A program made the position numbers and the translations under genes. This document shows, one piece after another, positions 45,674 through 55,802 of a stretch of DNA of 64,000 bases; the first letter of the stretch is position 1; each line of letters begins with the position of its first letter. This DNA comes from Albidovulum inexpectatum (GTDB lineage Bacteria; Pseudomonadota; Alphaproteobacteria; Rhodobacterales; Rhodobacteraceae), in NCBI RefSeq assembly GCF_002927635.1, contig NZ_PRDS01000002.1, positions 186,001-250,000 of the forward strand, in the 5' to 3' direction. Below the pieces are notes generated by a model that saw only the letters and a list, made by a program, of their open reading frames with translations, had not been told where the DNA came from and did not search any database.

Positions 45674-46495
45674 ATGGCGACCAAACTCATGGCCGGCAAA
45701 CGCGGCCTAATCATGGGCGTGGCGAACGACAAGTCGATCGCTTGGGGAATCGCAAAGGTCTGTGCCGAACACGGTGCCGAGATCGCGTTCTCCTACCAGG
45801 GCGAAACCTTGCGCAAGCGGGTGCAACCACTGGCCGATCAGATCGGCGCGACCGAGCTGATCGAATGTGACGTCTCGCAGCCCGAGTCGCTGGACGCGCT
45901 CTTTGACCGGCTGAAGCAGGTCTGGGGCAAGATCGACTTCCTGGTTCACGCGATCGGCTTTTCGGACAAGAACGAACTGCGCGGCCGCTATGTGGACACC
46001 AGCCCCGAGAACTTCCGCATGACGATGGATATCTCGGTCTATTCCTTCACCGCGGCGTGCCAGCGCGCTGCGGCGATGATGCCCGATGGCGGCTCGCTTC
46101 TGACACTTACCTATTATGGCGCGGAACGGGTCATGCCGCACTACAACGTGATGGGCGTCGCCAAGGCCGCGCTCGAGTCCAGCGTGCGCTATATCGCCGA
46201 GGATCTGGGCAAGGATGGAATTCGCTGCAACGCGATCTCGGCCGGTCCCATCAAGACGCTTGCCGCCAGCGGCATCGGCGACTTCCGATATATCCTCAAG
46301 TGGAACGAGCTGAACTCGCCATTGCGGCGCAACGTGACGCAGGAAGAGGTCGGCAAATCCGCGCTCTACCTTCTGTCGGATCTGGGCTCGGGCGTCACCG
46401 GCGAGGTGCATCACGTCGATTGCGGCTATCACGTCGTCGGCATGAAGGCGGTTGACGCGCCCGACATCGACGCCGTCACCGGGCGCAAGGAGTAG
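45674..46495 (+). CDS. fabI: enoyl-[acyl-carrier-protein] reductase (NADH)
   Basis: Final reduction step of each fatty-acid elongation cycle. The 273-residue SDR-type enzyme has the modified dinucleotide motif [14 protein letters not shown] (about residues 14-27), the [11 protein letters not shown] region and the catalytic tyrosine-lysine pair in [12 protein letters not shown], the Y-x6-K spacing of Fab[12 protein letters not shown] and the C-terminal [15 protein letters not shown] complete the substrate loop and core. ATG 45674 follows GGGGACAG. It lies 4 bases before gpt in the same orientation. FabI is the target of triclosan in other bacteria. Confidence 0.96.
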   Translation: MATKLMAGKRGLIMGVANDKSIAWGIAKVCAEHGAEIAFSYQGETLRKRVQPLADQIGATELIECDVSQPESLDALFDRLKQVWGKIDFLVHAIGFSDKNELRGRYVDTSPENFRMTMDISVYSFTAACQRAAAMMPDGGSLLTLTYYGAERVMPHYNVMGVAKAALESSVRYIAEDLGKDGIRCNAISAGPIKTLAASGIGDFRYILKWNELNSPLRRNVTQEEVGKSALYLLSDLGSGVTGEVHHVDCGYHVVGMKAVDAPDIDAVTGRKE

Positions 46496-46499
46496 GACC

Positions 46500-47006
46500 A
46501 TGGTCGATCGTCTTCCCCACGAAAAGGGCTTTCACGTGTCCTGGGATCAGCTGCACCGCGATGCGCGGGCGCTGGCATGGCGGCTTGATGGCCGCGGACC
46601 CGACGACGGCGCGTGGCGCGCGGTCGTCGCGATCACGCGCGGCGGCATGGCCCCGGCGATGATCGTCTCGCGCGAGCTGGATATCCGCACGGTCGACACG
46701 ATCTCGGTCAAGTCCTACAACCACCAGAACCAGACCGAACCGCGCGTCATCAAGGCCCCGCAATCGGACATCATGGGCGATGGTGGCGAAGGCGTGCTGA
46801 TCGTCGATGACCTGGTGGATACCGGCAAGACGCTGGAACTGGTGCGCAAGCTGTTCCCGAAGGCACATTTCGCCACGGTCTATGCCAAGCCCGAAGGGCG
46901 GCGGATGGTGGACACCTACATCACCGAGGTCAGCCAGGATACCTGGATCTTCTTCCCCTGGGACATGGCGCTGCAATATGTCCAGCCCTTCCGCGGGACC
47001 GACTGA
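46500..47006 (+). CDS. gpt: xanthine phosphoribosyltransferase
   Basis: Purine salvage enzyme that converts xanthine (and guanine or hypoxanthine less well) with PRPP to the nucleotide. The 168-residue protein has the PRPP-binding motif [17 protein letters not shown] (about residues 100-116) and the flexible-loop [10 protein letters not shown] segment typical of Gpt, with the C-terminal base-binding [16 protein letters not shown] 46500 has AAGGAGTAGGA upstream. It begins 4 bases after the fabI stop and is followed after 15 bases by an aminotransferase gene, so the three may be one operon. Confidence 0.95.
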   Translation: MVDRLPHEKGFHVSWDQLHRDARALAWRLDGRGPDDGAWRAVVAITRGGMAPAMIVSRELDIRTVDTISVKSYNHQNQTEPRVIKAPQSDIMGDGGEGVLIVDDLVDTGKTLELVRKLFPKAHFATVYAKPEGRRMVDTYITEVSQDTWIFFPWDMALQYVQPFRGTD

Positions 47007-47021
47007 CCGCGCGAGGGAGTC

Positions 47022-48197
47022 GTGTACCCGCTGAACCCATCGATCGCGGCCACCTCCGCACCACCGATCATGGAAGCGCGCGGCTGGCTGCGCGGCATGG
47101 TCTTTCCGCCCGACCGCCCGCTGATCGATGTCAGCCAGGCCGCGCCGATGGAACCGCCGCCCACGGAACTACGGCATGCGATCGCGCAGGCGGCGCTGAA
47201 CGATCCGCAGGCCCATCTGTACGGCCCGGTACTTGGGTTGCCCGAACTGCGCACCGAGATTGCCACGCGCTGGTCAGCGGCCTATGGCGGCCGGATCGCC
47301 GCGGATGAGGTCGCGATCACGCAGGGATGCAATCAGGCCTTTTGCGCGATCATGGCAACGATTGCCGGACCGGGCGATGAAGTCCTGCTGCCCGTTCCGT
47401 GGTACTTCAACCACCGCATGTGGCTCGAGATGCAGGGCGCCCTGCCCGTTCCACTGCCGACCGGTGCCGACCTGCTGCCCAACCCCGATTCGGCCCGGGC
47501 CCTGATTACGCCACGGACGCGCGCGATCGTCCTGGTATCGCCGAACAATCCGGGCGGCGTGGAATACCCGGCCCGGCTGTTGCGCGCCTTCTTCGATCTG
47601 GCGCGCGAACACGATCTGGCGCTGATCGTGGACGAAACCTATCGCGATTTCGATTCGCGCCCCCAAAGACCGCATGACCTTTTCGCCGAAGCCGACTGGC
47701 GCGGCACGCTGGTGCATCTTTATTCCTTTTCCAAGATCTTTCGCCTGACCGGCCATCGCGTGGGCGCCATCATCGCGGATGCAGACCGACTGGCGCAGGT
47801 CGAAAAATTCCTGGATACCGTGGCGATCTGTCCCTCTCAGCTGGGGCAGATGGCTGCACTCTGGGGGCTGAGGAACCTTGGCGACTGGGTCGCAGCCGAA
47901 CGCGCCGAGATCCTTGCCCGCCGGGAAACCCTGACCCGGGGCATCGAAAGACTTGCGGGGTGGCACCTGAAAGGCTGCGGTGCCTTCTTTGCGCTGGTCG
48001 AACATCCCCACCCCCTGCCCTCGCCCGACCTTGCGCGCAGACTGGTGGCCGAGGCGGGCGTGCTGACCTTGCCCGGCACGATGTTCCGCCCCGCCGGCGA
48101 CCCAGATGGCGCGCGCGAGCTGCGGCTGGCATTCGCCAATATCGACCGCGCGGGGATCGAAACCCTGATCGCCCGGCTGACACGGTGGCACCCCTGA
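47022..48197 (+). CDS. class I/II PLP-dependent aminotransferase
   Basis: A 391-residue fold-type I aminotransferase. The PLP lysine is K238 in YSFSKIFRLTGHRVG; ITQGCNQAFCAI, VSPNNPGGVEY and IVDETYRDF form the cofactor pocket. The substrate cannot be told from sequence: the overall look is of aspartate/aromatic-type aminotransferases, with an Arg near the end (ARELRLAFANID) for the carboxylate. Start is GTG 47022, only a few bases after GAGGGAG, which is a short spacing; an ATG 16 codons later is possible. It is in line with fabI-gpt, with no functional link evident. Confidence 0.87.
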   Translation: MYPLNPSIAATSAPPIMEARGWLRGMVFPPDRPLIDVSQAAPMEPPPTELRHAIAQAALNDPQAHLYGPVLGLPELRTEIATRWSAAYGGRIAADEVAITQGCNQAFCAIMATIAGPGDEVLLPVPWYFNHRMWLEMQGALPVPLPTGADLLPNPDSARALITPRTRAIVLVSPNNPGGVEYPARLLRAFFDLAREHDLALIVDETYRDFDSRPQRPHDLFAEADWRGTLVHLYSFSKIFRLTGHRVGAIIADADRLAQVEKFLDTVAICPSQLGQMAALWGLRNLGDWVAAERAEILARRETLTRGIERLAGWHLKGCGAFFALVEHPHPLPSPDLARRLVAEAGVLTLPGTMFRPAGDPDGARELRLAFANIDRAGIETLIARLTRWHP

Positions 48198-48268
48198 GCG
48201 CGGGCCTTGCCGCGCGCGCGGCGGTGGCCTAAGAACCCCTGAGCAAACGAACCTGGGAGCGGACCCGC

Positions 48269-50122
48269 ATGTCGAACCCCTTGCGCAGCAAGAAGCGTGG
48301 CAACACCATAATCTGGATTCTGGTGGGTATGCTGATCCTTGGCCTTGGCGGATTCGGCGCGACCAATTTCGGCGGCACGGTCCGGTCGATCGGCTCGGTC
48401 GGCGACAAGGAAATCGACCTGCGTGACTATGCGCGCCTGCTGCAACGCGAAATGAACGCCCTTTCGGCCCAGATCGGTCGCCCGGTCACCTTCCAGGAGG
48501 CACAGACACTGGGCCTTGACCGCCAGGTACAGGCGCGGATGTTTGCCTCGGCGGCGCTTGACGACGAGGCCGCCCGCATCGGCCTGTCGATCGGCGACGA
48601 AGAAGTCGGCCGGCGCATCCTGGGGATCGAGGCCTTTCAGGGTATCGATGGCACCTTCGACCGCGAGGCCTACAAGCTGGCGCTTCAACGCGAGGGCCTG
48701 ACCGAAGCCGAATTCGAGGAGCGCCTGCGCGAAGAGGCCGCGCGCTTCATCCTGCAGGATGCCGTGATGGGGGCGACCGTCGCCCCGCAGGTGATGGTCG
48801 ACCGCCTTGCCGCCTGGGTACACGAAACCCGCAGCTTTACCCTGGCCGAACTGACCGCCTCCGACCTGCCGGAACCGGTGGGCGAACCCGGCGAGGACGA
48901 CATCCGTGCCTACTACGAGGCGCATCCCGATTTGTTCACCGCCCCCGAGACGCGCCAGATCACCTATATCTGGCTGACGCCCGAGATGCTGCGCGACGAG
49001 GTCGAGATCGACGAGGAAGCCATTCGCAAGCTGTATGAGGACCGGATCGACGAATTCGTCACGCCCGAGCGTCGTCTTGTCGACCGGTTGGTCTATCCCG
49101 ACGAACAGAGTGCGACAGAGGCGAAGGCGCGCCTTGAAGCGGGCGAGGCGACATTCGAGGACCTCGCCGCCGAGCGCGGCCTGACCCTGTCGGACATCGA
49201 TCTGGGCGAAGTGACGCGTGACGATCTGGGCAACGCGGCCGACGCCGTCTTTGCCCTGACCGAACCCGGCGTCGTGGGGCCGATCCAGACCGACCTTGGC
49301 CCGGCCCTGTTTGCGATGAACGGCATTCTTGACGCCCGCGAGGTACCTTTTGAAGAAGCGCGCGATGAACTGGCCGGAGAGGCGCTGCTGGATCGCGCGC
49401 GGCGCGTGATCGCCGATCGCATGGACCAGATCGAGGACCTGCTGGCCTCGGGCGCCTCGCTCGAGGAGGTCGCGCAGGAAACCGGCATGAAGCTGGGGCA
49501 GATCGCCTATGCCCCGGACAGCGAAGACGAAATCGCCGGCTATTCTGCCTTCCGCGAAGCGGCCGAAAAGGCCCGGACCGAGGATTTCCCCGCGCTGGAA
49601 TCGCTGGAAGACGGGGGCATCTTCGCGCTGCGGCTTGACCGGATCGACCCCCCGGCCCTGCGACCGATGGAGGAGGTGCGCGATGAGGTCATCGCCTATT
49701 GGCGCCGCGAAGAGACGCTGAAACGCCTGCGCGAGCTTGCCGCCGAAATCGAAGCGCGCGTCGCCGAGGGGACCCCGCTGTCCTCGACCGGGCTTGTCAC
49801 CACGCGGTATGAACACTTCCGCCGGAACGGGTTCCTGTCGGGCGCGCCGCAGCAGGTCGTCGAGCGGGTCTTTTCGCTCTCGAAGGGGCAGACCGCGATC
49901 GTTGACGACGGCGAGACCGTGTTCGTTGTCGCGGTGGACGATATCCACGCTGCGGACCCCGAAGACGAGGAACTCCGCGCGACCCGTGAAGCCCTGGATG
50001 CCCAGATCGCCCAGGCGATCGGGACCGACATGCTTCAGGCCTTCACCGCCGCCGTTCAGGAACAGGCCGGCATCAACCTGAACACGGCGGCCCTGAACGC
50101 GGTGCATGCACAACTGAACTGA
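48269..50122 (+). CDS. SurA/PpiD-like periplasmic peptidyl-prolyl isomerase, membrane-anchored
   Basis: A 617-residue envelope folding factor. One N-terminal anchor helix (about residues 14-36, IIWILVGMLILGLGGFGATN) leads into a SurA_N-type chaperone domain (about 40-180), then a parvulin-like isomerase region (about 230-370, with RLVDRLVYPDEQSATEAKARL and FEDLAAERGLTLSDIDLG), and a further helical C-terminal part. This layout is that of PpiD. Parvulin domains in alphaproteobacterial PpiD are often catalytically weak, so a chaperone role at the Sec exit is more likely than fast isomerisation. GGGAGC precedes ATG 48269. trpE starts 12 bases after it, so it is probably cotranscribed with trpE. 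Confidence 0.88.
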   Translation: MSNPLRSKKRGNTIIWILVGMLILGLGGFGATNFGGTVRSIGSVGDKEIDLRDYARLLQREMNALSAQIGRPVTFQEAQTLGLDRQVQARMFASAALDDEAARIGLSIGDEEVGRRILGIEAFQGIDGTFDREAYKLALQREGLTEAEFEERLREEAARFILQDAVMGATVAPQVMVDRLAAWVHETRSFTLAELTASDLPEPVGEPGEDDIRAYYEAHPDLFTAPETRQITYIWLTPEMLRDEVEIDEEAIRKLYEDRIDEFVTPERRLVDRLVYPDEQSATEAKARLEAGEATFEDLAAERGLTLSDIDLGEVTRDDLGNAADAVFALTEPGVVGPIQTDLGPALFAMNGILDAREVPFEEARDELAGEALLDRARRVIADRMDQIEDLLASGASLEEVAQETGMKLGQIAYAPDSEDEIAGYSAFREAAEKARTEDFPALESLEDGGIFALRLDRIDPPALRPMEEVRDEVIAYWRREETLKRLRELAAEIEARVAEGTPLSSTGLVTTRYEHFRRNGFLSGAPQQVVERVFSLSKGQTAIVDDGETVFVVAVDDIHAADPEDEELRATREALDAQIAQAIGTDMLQAFTAAVQEQAGINLNTAALNAVHAQLN

Positions 50123-50134
50123 AGGACCGCATTC

Positions 50135-51649
50135 GTGCAGATCTCGCCCAGCTTTGACGAATTTGCCCGCGCCTGGGAGCAGGGAAAGAACCAGCTGGTC
50201 CATGTGCGACTGGCGGCCGATCTGGATACGCCGGTCTCGCTGATGCTGAAGCTGGCCGATGCCGGGCCGATGAGCTTCATGCTGGAAAGCGTCACTGGCG
50301 GCGAGGTGCGTGGACGCTACTCGGTCGTCGGGCTGAAACCCGATCTGATCTGGGAATGCCGGGGCGAAGGCAGCCGGATCAATCGACAGGCGCGCTATGA
50401 TTCCGATGCGTTCGAGGATCAGCCCGATCACCCGCTGGAGGCCCTGCGCGCATTGATCGCCGAAAGCCGCATCGAGATGCCACAAGGCATCCCGGCAATC
50501 GCCGCGGGGCTGTTCGGTTATCTGGGCTATGACATGGTCCGGCTTGTCGAGCACCTGCCCAACGTCAAGCCCGACCCGATCGGCGTGCCGGACGCGGTCC
50601 TGATCCGACCGACGGTCGTGGCGGTGCTGGACGGCGTGAAGGGCGAGGTCACGGTCTGCTCGCCCGCCTGGGTATCGTCAGGCCTGTCGGCCCGGGCGGC
50701 CTATGCACAGGCGGCCGAACGCGTGATGGATGCGGTTCGCGATCTCGAGCGCGCGCCCGTCGGCAGCAGCCGTTCTCTGGGCAATGCCGCGCATCTGGGC
50801 GAGATGACGTCGAACTTCACCCCCGAGGGCTATCGGGCCGCCGTCGAGAAAGCCAAGGAATATATCCGCGCGGGCGACATCTTTCAGGTCGTTCCGTCGC
50901 AGCGCTGGACGGCCGAGTTCAACCTGCCGCCCTTTGCCCTGTATCGCAGCCTTCGACGCACGAACCCGTCGCCTTTCCTGACATTCTTCAATTTCGGCGA
51001 CTTCCAGATCGTTGGCGCCAGCCCCGAAATCCTGGTCCGCGTGCGCGATGGCGAAGTCACGATCCGCCCGATCGCTGGCACCCGCCCCCGGGGCCGCACC
51101 CCCGAGGAAGACCGCGCGCTCGAGGCCGATCTGTTGGCCGACCAGAAGGAGCTGGCCGAACACCTGATGCTGCTGGATCTAGGCCGCAACGATGTCGGCC
51201 GCGTGGCGCGCATCGGCACCGTGCGCCCGACCGAGAAATTCATCATCGAACGCTATAGCCATGTGATGCACATCGTCTCGAATGTCGTTGGCGAGCTGCG
51301 CGAGGACCAGGACGCGTTGTCGGCCCTGCTGGCCGGCCTGCCCGCGGGCACGGTCTCGGGCGCGCCAAAGGTCCGCGCGATGGAGATCATCGACGAACTC
51401 GAGCCGGAAAAGAGAGGCATCTATGGCGGCGGCGTCGGCTATTTCGCGGCCAATGGCGAGATGGATTTCTGCATCGCGCTGCGCACGGCCGTGGTCAAGG
51501 ATGGCAAGCTGTATATCCAGGCCGGAGGGGGCGTCGTCCATGACAGCGACCCCGAAGCCGAATTCCAGGAAACGGTGAACAAGGCCAAGGCGTTGAAGGC
51601 CGCGGCCGAGGCCGCCGGGATGTTCGTCGATACCGGCCGCAACAGCTAG
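50135..51649 (+). CDS. trpE: anthranilate synthase component I
   Basis: Makes anthranilate from chorismate and ammonia (or glutamine with TrpG), the first step to tryptophan. The 504-residue protein has the N-terminal feedback site with FMLESVTGGE (the LLES-type Trp-binding element) and the chorismate-binding domain with VVPSQRWTAEF, IRPIAGTRPRGRTPEEDRAL, LLDLGRNDVGRVARIG and GAPKVRAMEIIDELEP. Start is GTG 50135 with AAGGA upstream. Unlike in enteric bacteria there is no leader peptide; it is directly behind the PpiD-like gene. TrpG and TrpD are encoded 1.8 kb on, past an opposing gene. Confidence 0.97.
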   Translation: MQISPSFDEFARAWEQGKNQLVHVRLAADLDTPVSLMLKLADAGPMSFMLESVTGGEVRGRYSVVGLKPDLIWECRGEGSRINRQARYDSDAFEDQPDHPLEALRALIAESRIEMPQGIPAIAAGLFGYLGYDMVRLVEHLPNVKPDPIGVPDAVLIRPTVVAVLDGVKGEVTVCSPAWVSSGLSARAAYAQAAERVMDAVRDLERAPVGSSRSLGNAAHLGEMTSNFTPEGYRAAVEKAKEYIRAGDIFQVVPSQRWTAEFNLPPFALYRSLRRTNPSPFLTFFNFGDFQIVGASPEILVRVRDGEVTIRPIAGTRPRGRTPEEDRALEADLLADQKELAEHLMLLDLGRNDVGRVARIGTVRPTEKFIIERYSHVMHIVSNVVGELREDQDALSALLAGLPAGTVSGAPKVRAMEIIDELEPEKRGIYGGGVGYFAANGEMDFCIALRTAVVKDGKLYIQAGGGVVHDSDPEAEFQETVNKAKALKAAAEAAGMFVDTGRNS

Positions 51650-51679
51650 GGCCGCAAGCCTGTATCCTGCGCAAGAATG

Positions 51680-51697
51680 GCCCGCCGGGCGGCGGGC
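51680..51697. terminator. hairpin between trpE and the opposing gene
   Basis: Stem GCCCGCC / GGCGGGC with a GGGC loop; followed by TTCGG on plus and CATTCTTG on minus. T tracts are weak, so a moderate terminator for the convergent genes at best. Confidence 0.5.
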
Positions 51698-51707
51698 TTC
51701 GGCCCCG

Positions 51708-53300
51708 TCACTGCCGGCTCAACAGCACCGCCGACACCGGTGCCACGACCATGTTGCTTGCACCATCCGCGACCCAGGCCTTCAGGCTGGCCACCGTTTC
51801 CGGACGCGCGCGCCCCAGAACGACGACTTCGCCCGAACGGCGGGCGTCAAGCGCTGCCATGTCAAGATAGCGCCGGATGGACAGGCGCGACTCGCCGCGC
51901 GCATCCAGCAGCCGATCGATGCTGGCGCTTGGCACGCCGAGCGACTCGGCAACCTGCCTGGCAGCATTCAGACCGCGCTTGACGCTGACCAATGCGCGGC
52001 CATCCTCGGCTGCCAGCTCGGCCACGTGCTGGGCAAGCGTCCTGTCTTTTTGCAACGGACTTGTCGGCAGGCTGACGATCCCGATTGCCTCGGGCACGGC
52101 CTCAAGGAAGCCTTGCCAGGCAATCTCGACATCCGAGGCGGCCGCATTTGCGGGCATGTCCGGGAACAGGATCGCGACCTCCAGACCAGCAGCGCGCAAC
52201 GCACGCGCCCGGGCGGCGGCGTTCGGCGCAAGCGGGTCCACGGCAACCGTGACCGGCTGTCCGATCGCGGCGATCTCTTCGGCCTTCATCGGCGCGTCCG
52301 GTTCATCTGCAAGAACGACCGCAACCACTGGGGCGCCGTCGGCTCGCTCGACGCGGACGGCGAAACGCTCCAGCGCCGTGACCGTAGCGGGCGCCTCGGC
52401 TTGCTCGACTTCCTCGGCGGGCTCTGCCTGTTCCTGGACCGGATCGCCGATCCGCGGCAGACGGATGGCGCCATTGCCCGGCGCGGTCAGACCGGTCTGC
52501 ACGCCCAACTCGTCTTGCGATGGGGTATCCGGCTCGGGCTCGACCGCGATGACCTTCGGCAGATCCGCGCCGGGCTGCGCGACGTCAGCGGCAGGCTCGC
52601 TGGCGGGGGTGACGATCCCGCTTTCGGCTGGCGGCGCGGGCGCGATCGCCGGGGGCTGAGTGATCGACCGGTCGATCGCGGGCGAGGCATCCGGGCTGTC
52701 CACCATCTGGTCCAGGCCCTCGCCCAAGCGTGCGGGGTTTTCGTCCTCGACCGCCTGCGGCAGGCTTTCTGATCCTTCGGTCGGCGCGTCGATCCCGTCG
52801 GGAATGGATGTCGCGGCTTCGGGAACGGGCGCGGGCAATCCATCGCTCGGCCGAGGCGTCGCGTCGGCTTCCGGCACACTGGGCGATGCGACCTCGGGCG
52901 CCTCGGGTGCGGGCTCGACTGCCGGGGCCATGGGTTCCGTGTCGGGCCGCTCGCGCGTGAATTCGGATCCCGCGGGCGGTTCCACGATCGGGGTTTCGGG
53001 GCGGTCTGCAGGCTGTGGCTCTGCTTCGGGGATGGGCGCGGGCGGTTCCGCATCGCCCGGTGCGGGCACCATCGGTTCCTGCGCGGGCGGTTCCTGCGCG
53101 GGCTCGGGACTGGCCGGGGCGCTTGCGGCTTCCGGTGCCGCGAAGTCCTGCGGCGGAACTTGCGCGTTGGCATCCGAAAGGTCGGTCGCGCCGATACGTT
53201 CGGCAATGCGCACGGGCGGCGCCATCAGCGAAACCCCCGCAAGCGCAAAAGTGCTGACCACCGTGCCGGCCAGCAGGCCCCGCATCACACCACCTGCCAC
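51708..53300 (-). CDS. divergent polysaccharide deacetylase family protein with Pro-rich region
   Basis: A 530-residue envelope protein. A signal anchor (about residues 6-28) is followed by about 250 residues extremely rich in Pro, Ala and Glu (low complexity, extended in the periplasm). The C-terminal divergent polysaccharide deacetylase domain (about 310-525) shows AVEVAILFPDMPANAA-like and VSLPTSPLQKDRTLAQH features. The family is related to carbohydrate esterases but often lacks the metal triad; I see no clear DD...HxxH set, so catalysis is doubtful. A cell-division or amidase-related envelope role is proposed for relatives. GGAGG precedes GTG 53300. It opposes trpE and trpG, splitting the trp genes. 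Confidence 0.8.
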   Translation of the reverse strand: MAGGVMRGLLAGTVVSTFALAGVSLMAPPVRIAERIGATDLSDANAQVPPQDFAAPEAASAPASPEPAQEPPAQEPMVPAPGDAEPPAPIPEAEPQPADRPETPIVEPPAGSEFTRERPDTEPMAPAVEPAPEAPEVASPSVPEADATPRPSDGLPAPVPEAATSIPDGIDAPTEGSESLPQAVEDENPARLGEGLDQMVDSPDASPAIDRSITQPPAIAPAPPAESGIVTPASEPAADVAQPGADLPKVIAVEPEPDTPSQDELGVQTGLTAPGNGAIRLPRIGDPVQEQAEPAEEVEQAEAPATVTALERFAVRVERADGAPVVAVVLADEPDAPMKAEEIAAIGQPVTVAVDPLAPNAAARARALRAAGLEVAILFPDMPANAAASDVEIAWQGFLEAVPEAIGIVSLPTSPLQKDRTLAQHVAELAAEDGRALVSVKRGLNAARQVAESLGVPSASIDRLLDARGESRLSIRRYLDMAALDARRSGEVVVLGRARPETVASLKAWVADGASNMVVAPVSAVLLSRQ

Positions 53301-53459
53301 GACTGCCTCCGCCTGTTCCGTCCTGCGTTTCGTCTTGTTCGGGGCCGCGTCATCCCTTGACCCGGATGCGCGGCTCTGACCATGTATAGCGCGATGTATA
53401 ACCCGAAGGGATGCCGCTATTCACCCCCGAATATGCGCCCGCAGGCCAAAGGTCCGCCT

Positions 53460-54062
53460 ATGTTGCTTCTGATCGATAACTACGACAGCTTCACCTACAA
53501 CCTGGTGCATTATTTTGGCGAATTGGGCGCCGAGGTCGTCGTCCGCCGGAACGATGCCCTGGATGTCCAGCAGGCCATGGCGATGAAGCCGCAGGCGATC
53601 GTGCTGTCCCCCGGCCCCTGCGACCCCGATCAGGCGGGCATCTGCCTTGCGCTGACACTGGCGGCGGCGGAAACGCGCACGCCGCTTCTGGGCGTCTGCC
53701 TGGGGCATCAGACGATCGGCCAGGCCTTCGGCGGCCGCGTTGTTCGGGCGGGCGAGATCGTGCATGGCAAGATGGGCACGATCCACCATGCCGGACAGGG
53801 CGTGTTCCGCGCCCTGCCCTCGCCGCTGCTGGCCACCCGCTATCATTCGCTGATCGTCGAACGCGAAACCCTGCCGGATTGCCTGGAAGTGACCGCATGG
53901 CTCGAGGATGGCACGATCATGGGCCTGCGCCATCGCGAGCTGCCGATCGAAGGCGTGCAGTTCCACCCCGAGTCGATCGCCTCGGAGCATGGACACGACA
54001 TGCTGCGCAACTTCCTTGAAGAAGCGCAGATCCCCGTTCAGCCGCTGAAGGAATCCGCATGA
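53460..54062 (+). CDS. trpG: anthranilate synthase component II (glutamine amidotransferase)
   Basis: Supplies ammonia from glutamine to TrpE. The 200-residue class I amidotransferase has the nucleophile C80 in [17 protein letters not shown], the oxyanion glycine region [12 protein letters not shown] and the catalytic H169/E171 pair in VQFHPES. ATG 53460 ([14 protein letters not shown]) is the family start; a 26-residue longer reading from 53382 exists but its upstream part carries promoter-like repeats. It overlaps trpD by four bases (ATGA at 54059). A similar amidotransferase can serve folate synthesis as PabA, but the trpD coupling makes TrpG the right call here. Confidence 0.96.
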   Translation: MLLLIDNYDSFTYNLVHYFGELGAEVVVRRNDALDVQQAMAMKPQAIVLSPGPCDPDQAGICLALTLAAAETRTPLLGVCLGHQTIGQAFGGRVVRAGEIVHGKMGTIHHAGQGVFRALPSPLLATRYHSLIVERETLPDCLEVTAWLEDGTIMGLRHRELPIEGVQFHPESIASEHGHDMLRNFLEEAQIPVQPLKESA

Positions 54063-55078
54063 CTGCCCCCGACATCCGCCCGCTGATCGGAATTGCCGCA
54101 GACCGGCCGCTGACGCCTGCCGAAGCCGAAGCCGCCTTCGAGGCCCTTTTCGAGGGGGCCGCGACCCCGGCGCAGATGGGGGGCTTTCTGATGGCCCTGC
54201 GCACGCGCGGGGAAACCGTGGACGAGATCGCCGCCGCGGCAAAGGTGATGCGCGCCAAGTGCCGGGCGGTGCGCGCGCCTTCGGGTGCGATCGACATCGT
54301 CGGCACGGGCGGTGACGGCAAGGGCACGCTGAACATCTCGACCGCCACGGCCTTTGTCGTGGCCGGCGCGGGGGTGGTGGTGGCCAAGCATGGCAACCGC
54401 AACCTGTCGTCGAAATCGGGCGCGGCCGATGCGCTGACGCAGCTTGGCATCAATGTCATGGTCGGGCCGGAAACCGTCGAACGCGCGCTGGCCGAATGCG
54501 GCATTGCCTTCATGATGGCGCCCATGCATCACCCGGCCATTCGCCACGTCATGCCCGCACGGACAGAGCTGGGAACGCGGACGATCTTCAATCTTCTGGG
54601 TCCGCTGACGAACCCCGCCGGCGTCAGGCGCCAGCTGACGGGTGCCTTCTCGCGCGACTGGATCCGGCCGATGGCCGAGGTTCTGGCTGCCCTTGGGTCG
54701 GAACGCGCCTGGCTTGTCCATGGCGGCGATGGCACCGACGAGCTTGCGATCTCGGCCGTCAGCCATGTGGCCGAGCTGCGCGACGGCAAGGTGCATGAAT
54801 TCGAAATCCACCCCGAGGAAGCGGGGCTTCCCGTTCATCCGTTCGATGCCATCCTTGGCGGAACACCGCAGGAGAACGCCGCCGCGTTGCGTGCGCTGAT
54901 GGCCGGTGAAAAGGGAGCCTACCGCGATGCGGTCCTGCTGAACGCGGCGGCGGCGCTCTTGGTTGCGGGCAAGGCCGCGAACCTGCGCGAAGGCGTCGAG
55001 ATGGCGGCCGAGAGCATCGACAGCGGGCGCGCGGCGGAAAAGGTTGCTGCGCTGGCCCGCGCGGTTCCGGCCGAATGA
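54059..55078 (+). CDS. trpD: anthranilate phosphoribosyltransferase
   Basis: Second step of tryptophan synthesis, joining anthranilate and PRPP. The 339-residue protein is of normal length. It has the N-terminal helical domain ([18 protein letters not shown]) and the PRPP motif [19 protein letters not shown] (about residues 79-97), then [17 protein letters not shown] and [18 protein letters not shown]. It is coupled to trpG upstream and to ung downstream, both by ATGA overlaps. Nothing is unusual in the protein itself; the ung insertion behind it is. Confidence 0.97.
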   Translation: MTAPDIRPLIGIAADRPLTPAEAEAAFEALFEGAATPAQMGGFLMALRTRGETVDEIAAAAKVMRAKCRAVRAPSGAIDIVGTGGDGKGTLNISTATAFVVAGAGVVVAKHGNRNLSSKSGAADALTQLGINVMVGPETVERALAECGIAFMMAPMHHPAIRHVMPARTELGTRTIFNLLGPLTNPAGVRRQLTGAFSRDWIRPMAEVLAALGSERAWLVHGGDGTDELAISAVSHVAELRDGKVHEFEIHPEEAGLPVHPFDAILGGTPQENAAALRALMAGEKGAYRDAVLLNAAAALLVAGKAANLREGVEMAAESIDSGRAAEKVAALARAVPAE

Positions 55079-55746
55079 GCGCGGCCGCCGATCCCGCACC
55101 GCTTGCCGAAGTCCCGGCAGCATGGGCCGACCTTACATTCTTTCGGGATGACTGGCCCGCAATCGCGGCGCATATCGCGGCCGAAGATCGCCCCGTCTAT
55201 CCGCCCGCGCCCCGGATCTTTGCCGCGCTGCAGGCTTGTGCCCCCAGGGACGTTCGCGTGGTGATCCTGGGACAGGACCCCTATCACAGCCCCGGCAAGG
55301 CCGACGGGCTGGCCTTTTCGATCGCACCGGACTTTCGGGGGCCATTGGGCAGTCTTGGCAACATCTTTCGCGAGCTGCGAGACGATCTGGGCGTCGAGAG
55401 AACCCGGCAGGATCTTTCGGATTGGGCCGAACAGGGCGTGTTGCTGCTGAATACCGCGCTGAGCGTTCCGGCAGGTCAGCCCAAGGGGCACGCACGCATC
55501 GGCTGGGACCGGCTGGTGGCGCAGGTGCTTGCACGGCTGGACGATACGCCGCGCGCCTTCCTTCTGTGGGGCGGACCCGCACAAAGTATTGCCGCGCGCC
55601 ATCTGAAGAACCCGGACCATCTGAAGGTGATGAGCGCGCATCCCTCGCCCCTGTCCGCGCATCGCGGGTTCTTTGGCTCGCGCCCCTTCAGCCGCGTCAA
55701 CGAATGGCTGATTGCACATGGCCAGGCGCCAATACGATGGGCATAG
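55075..55746 (+). CDS. ung: uracil-DNA glycosylase, family 1
   Basis: Removes uracil from DNA at the start of base-excision repair. The 223-residue enzyme has the water-activating motif [17 protein letters not shown] (about residues 65-81) and the leucine/His loop [17 protein letters not shown] (about 187-203), both intact, with LLLNTALSV between them. It starts inside the trpD stop codon (ATGA overlap) and ends 56 bases before trpC, so it is read as part of the trp operon. Placement in a tryptophan operon is a matter of gene order rather than biochemistry; it may tie repair capacity to growth. Confidence 0.96.
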   Translation: MSAAADPAPLAEVPAAWADLTFFRDDWPAIAAHIAAEDRPVYPPAPRIFAALQACAPRDVRVVILGQDPYHSPGKADGLAFSIAPDFRGPLGSLGNIFRELRDDLGVERTRQDLSDWAEQGVLLLNTALSVPAGQPKGHARIGWDRLVAQVLARLDDTPRAFLLWGGPAQSIAARHLKNPDHLKVMSAHPSPLSAHRGFFGSRPFSRVNEWLIAHGQAPIRWA

Positions 55747-55802
55747 CCACCCTGCCGATGTCGGGGCTTTTCGCGCAAGCTTGCCAAGGGTAGAACGACG
55801 AC

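Noticed and set aside
50060-50135. A trp leader peptide or attenuator before trpE
   Set aside because: Only 12 bases separate the preceding gene from trpE; no Trp-rich short frame or terminator is present.
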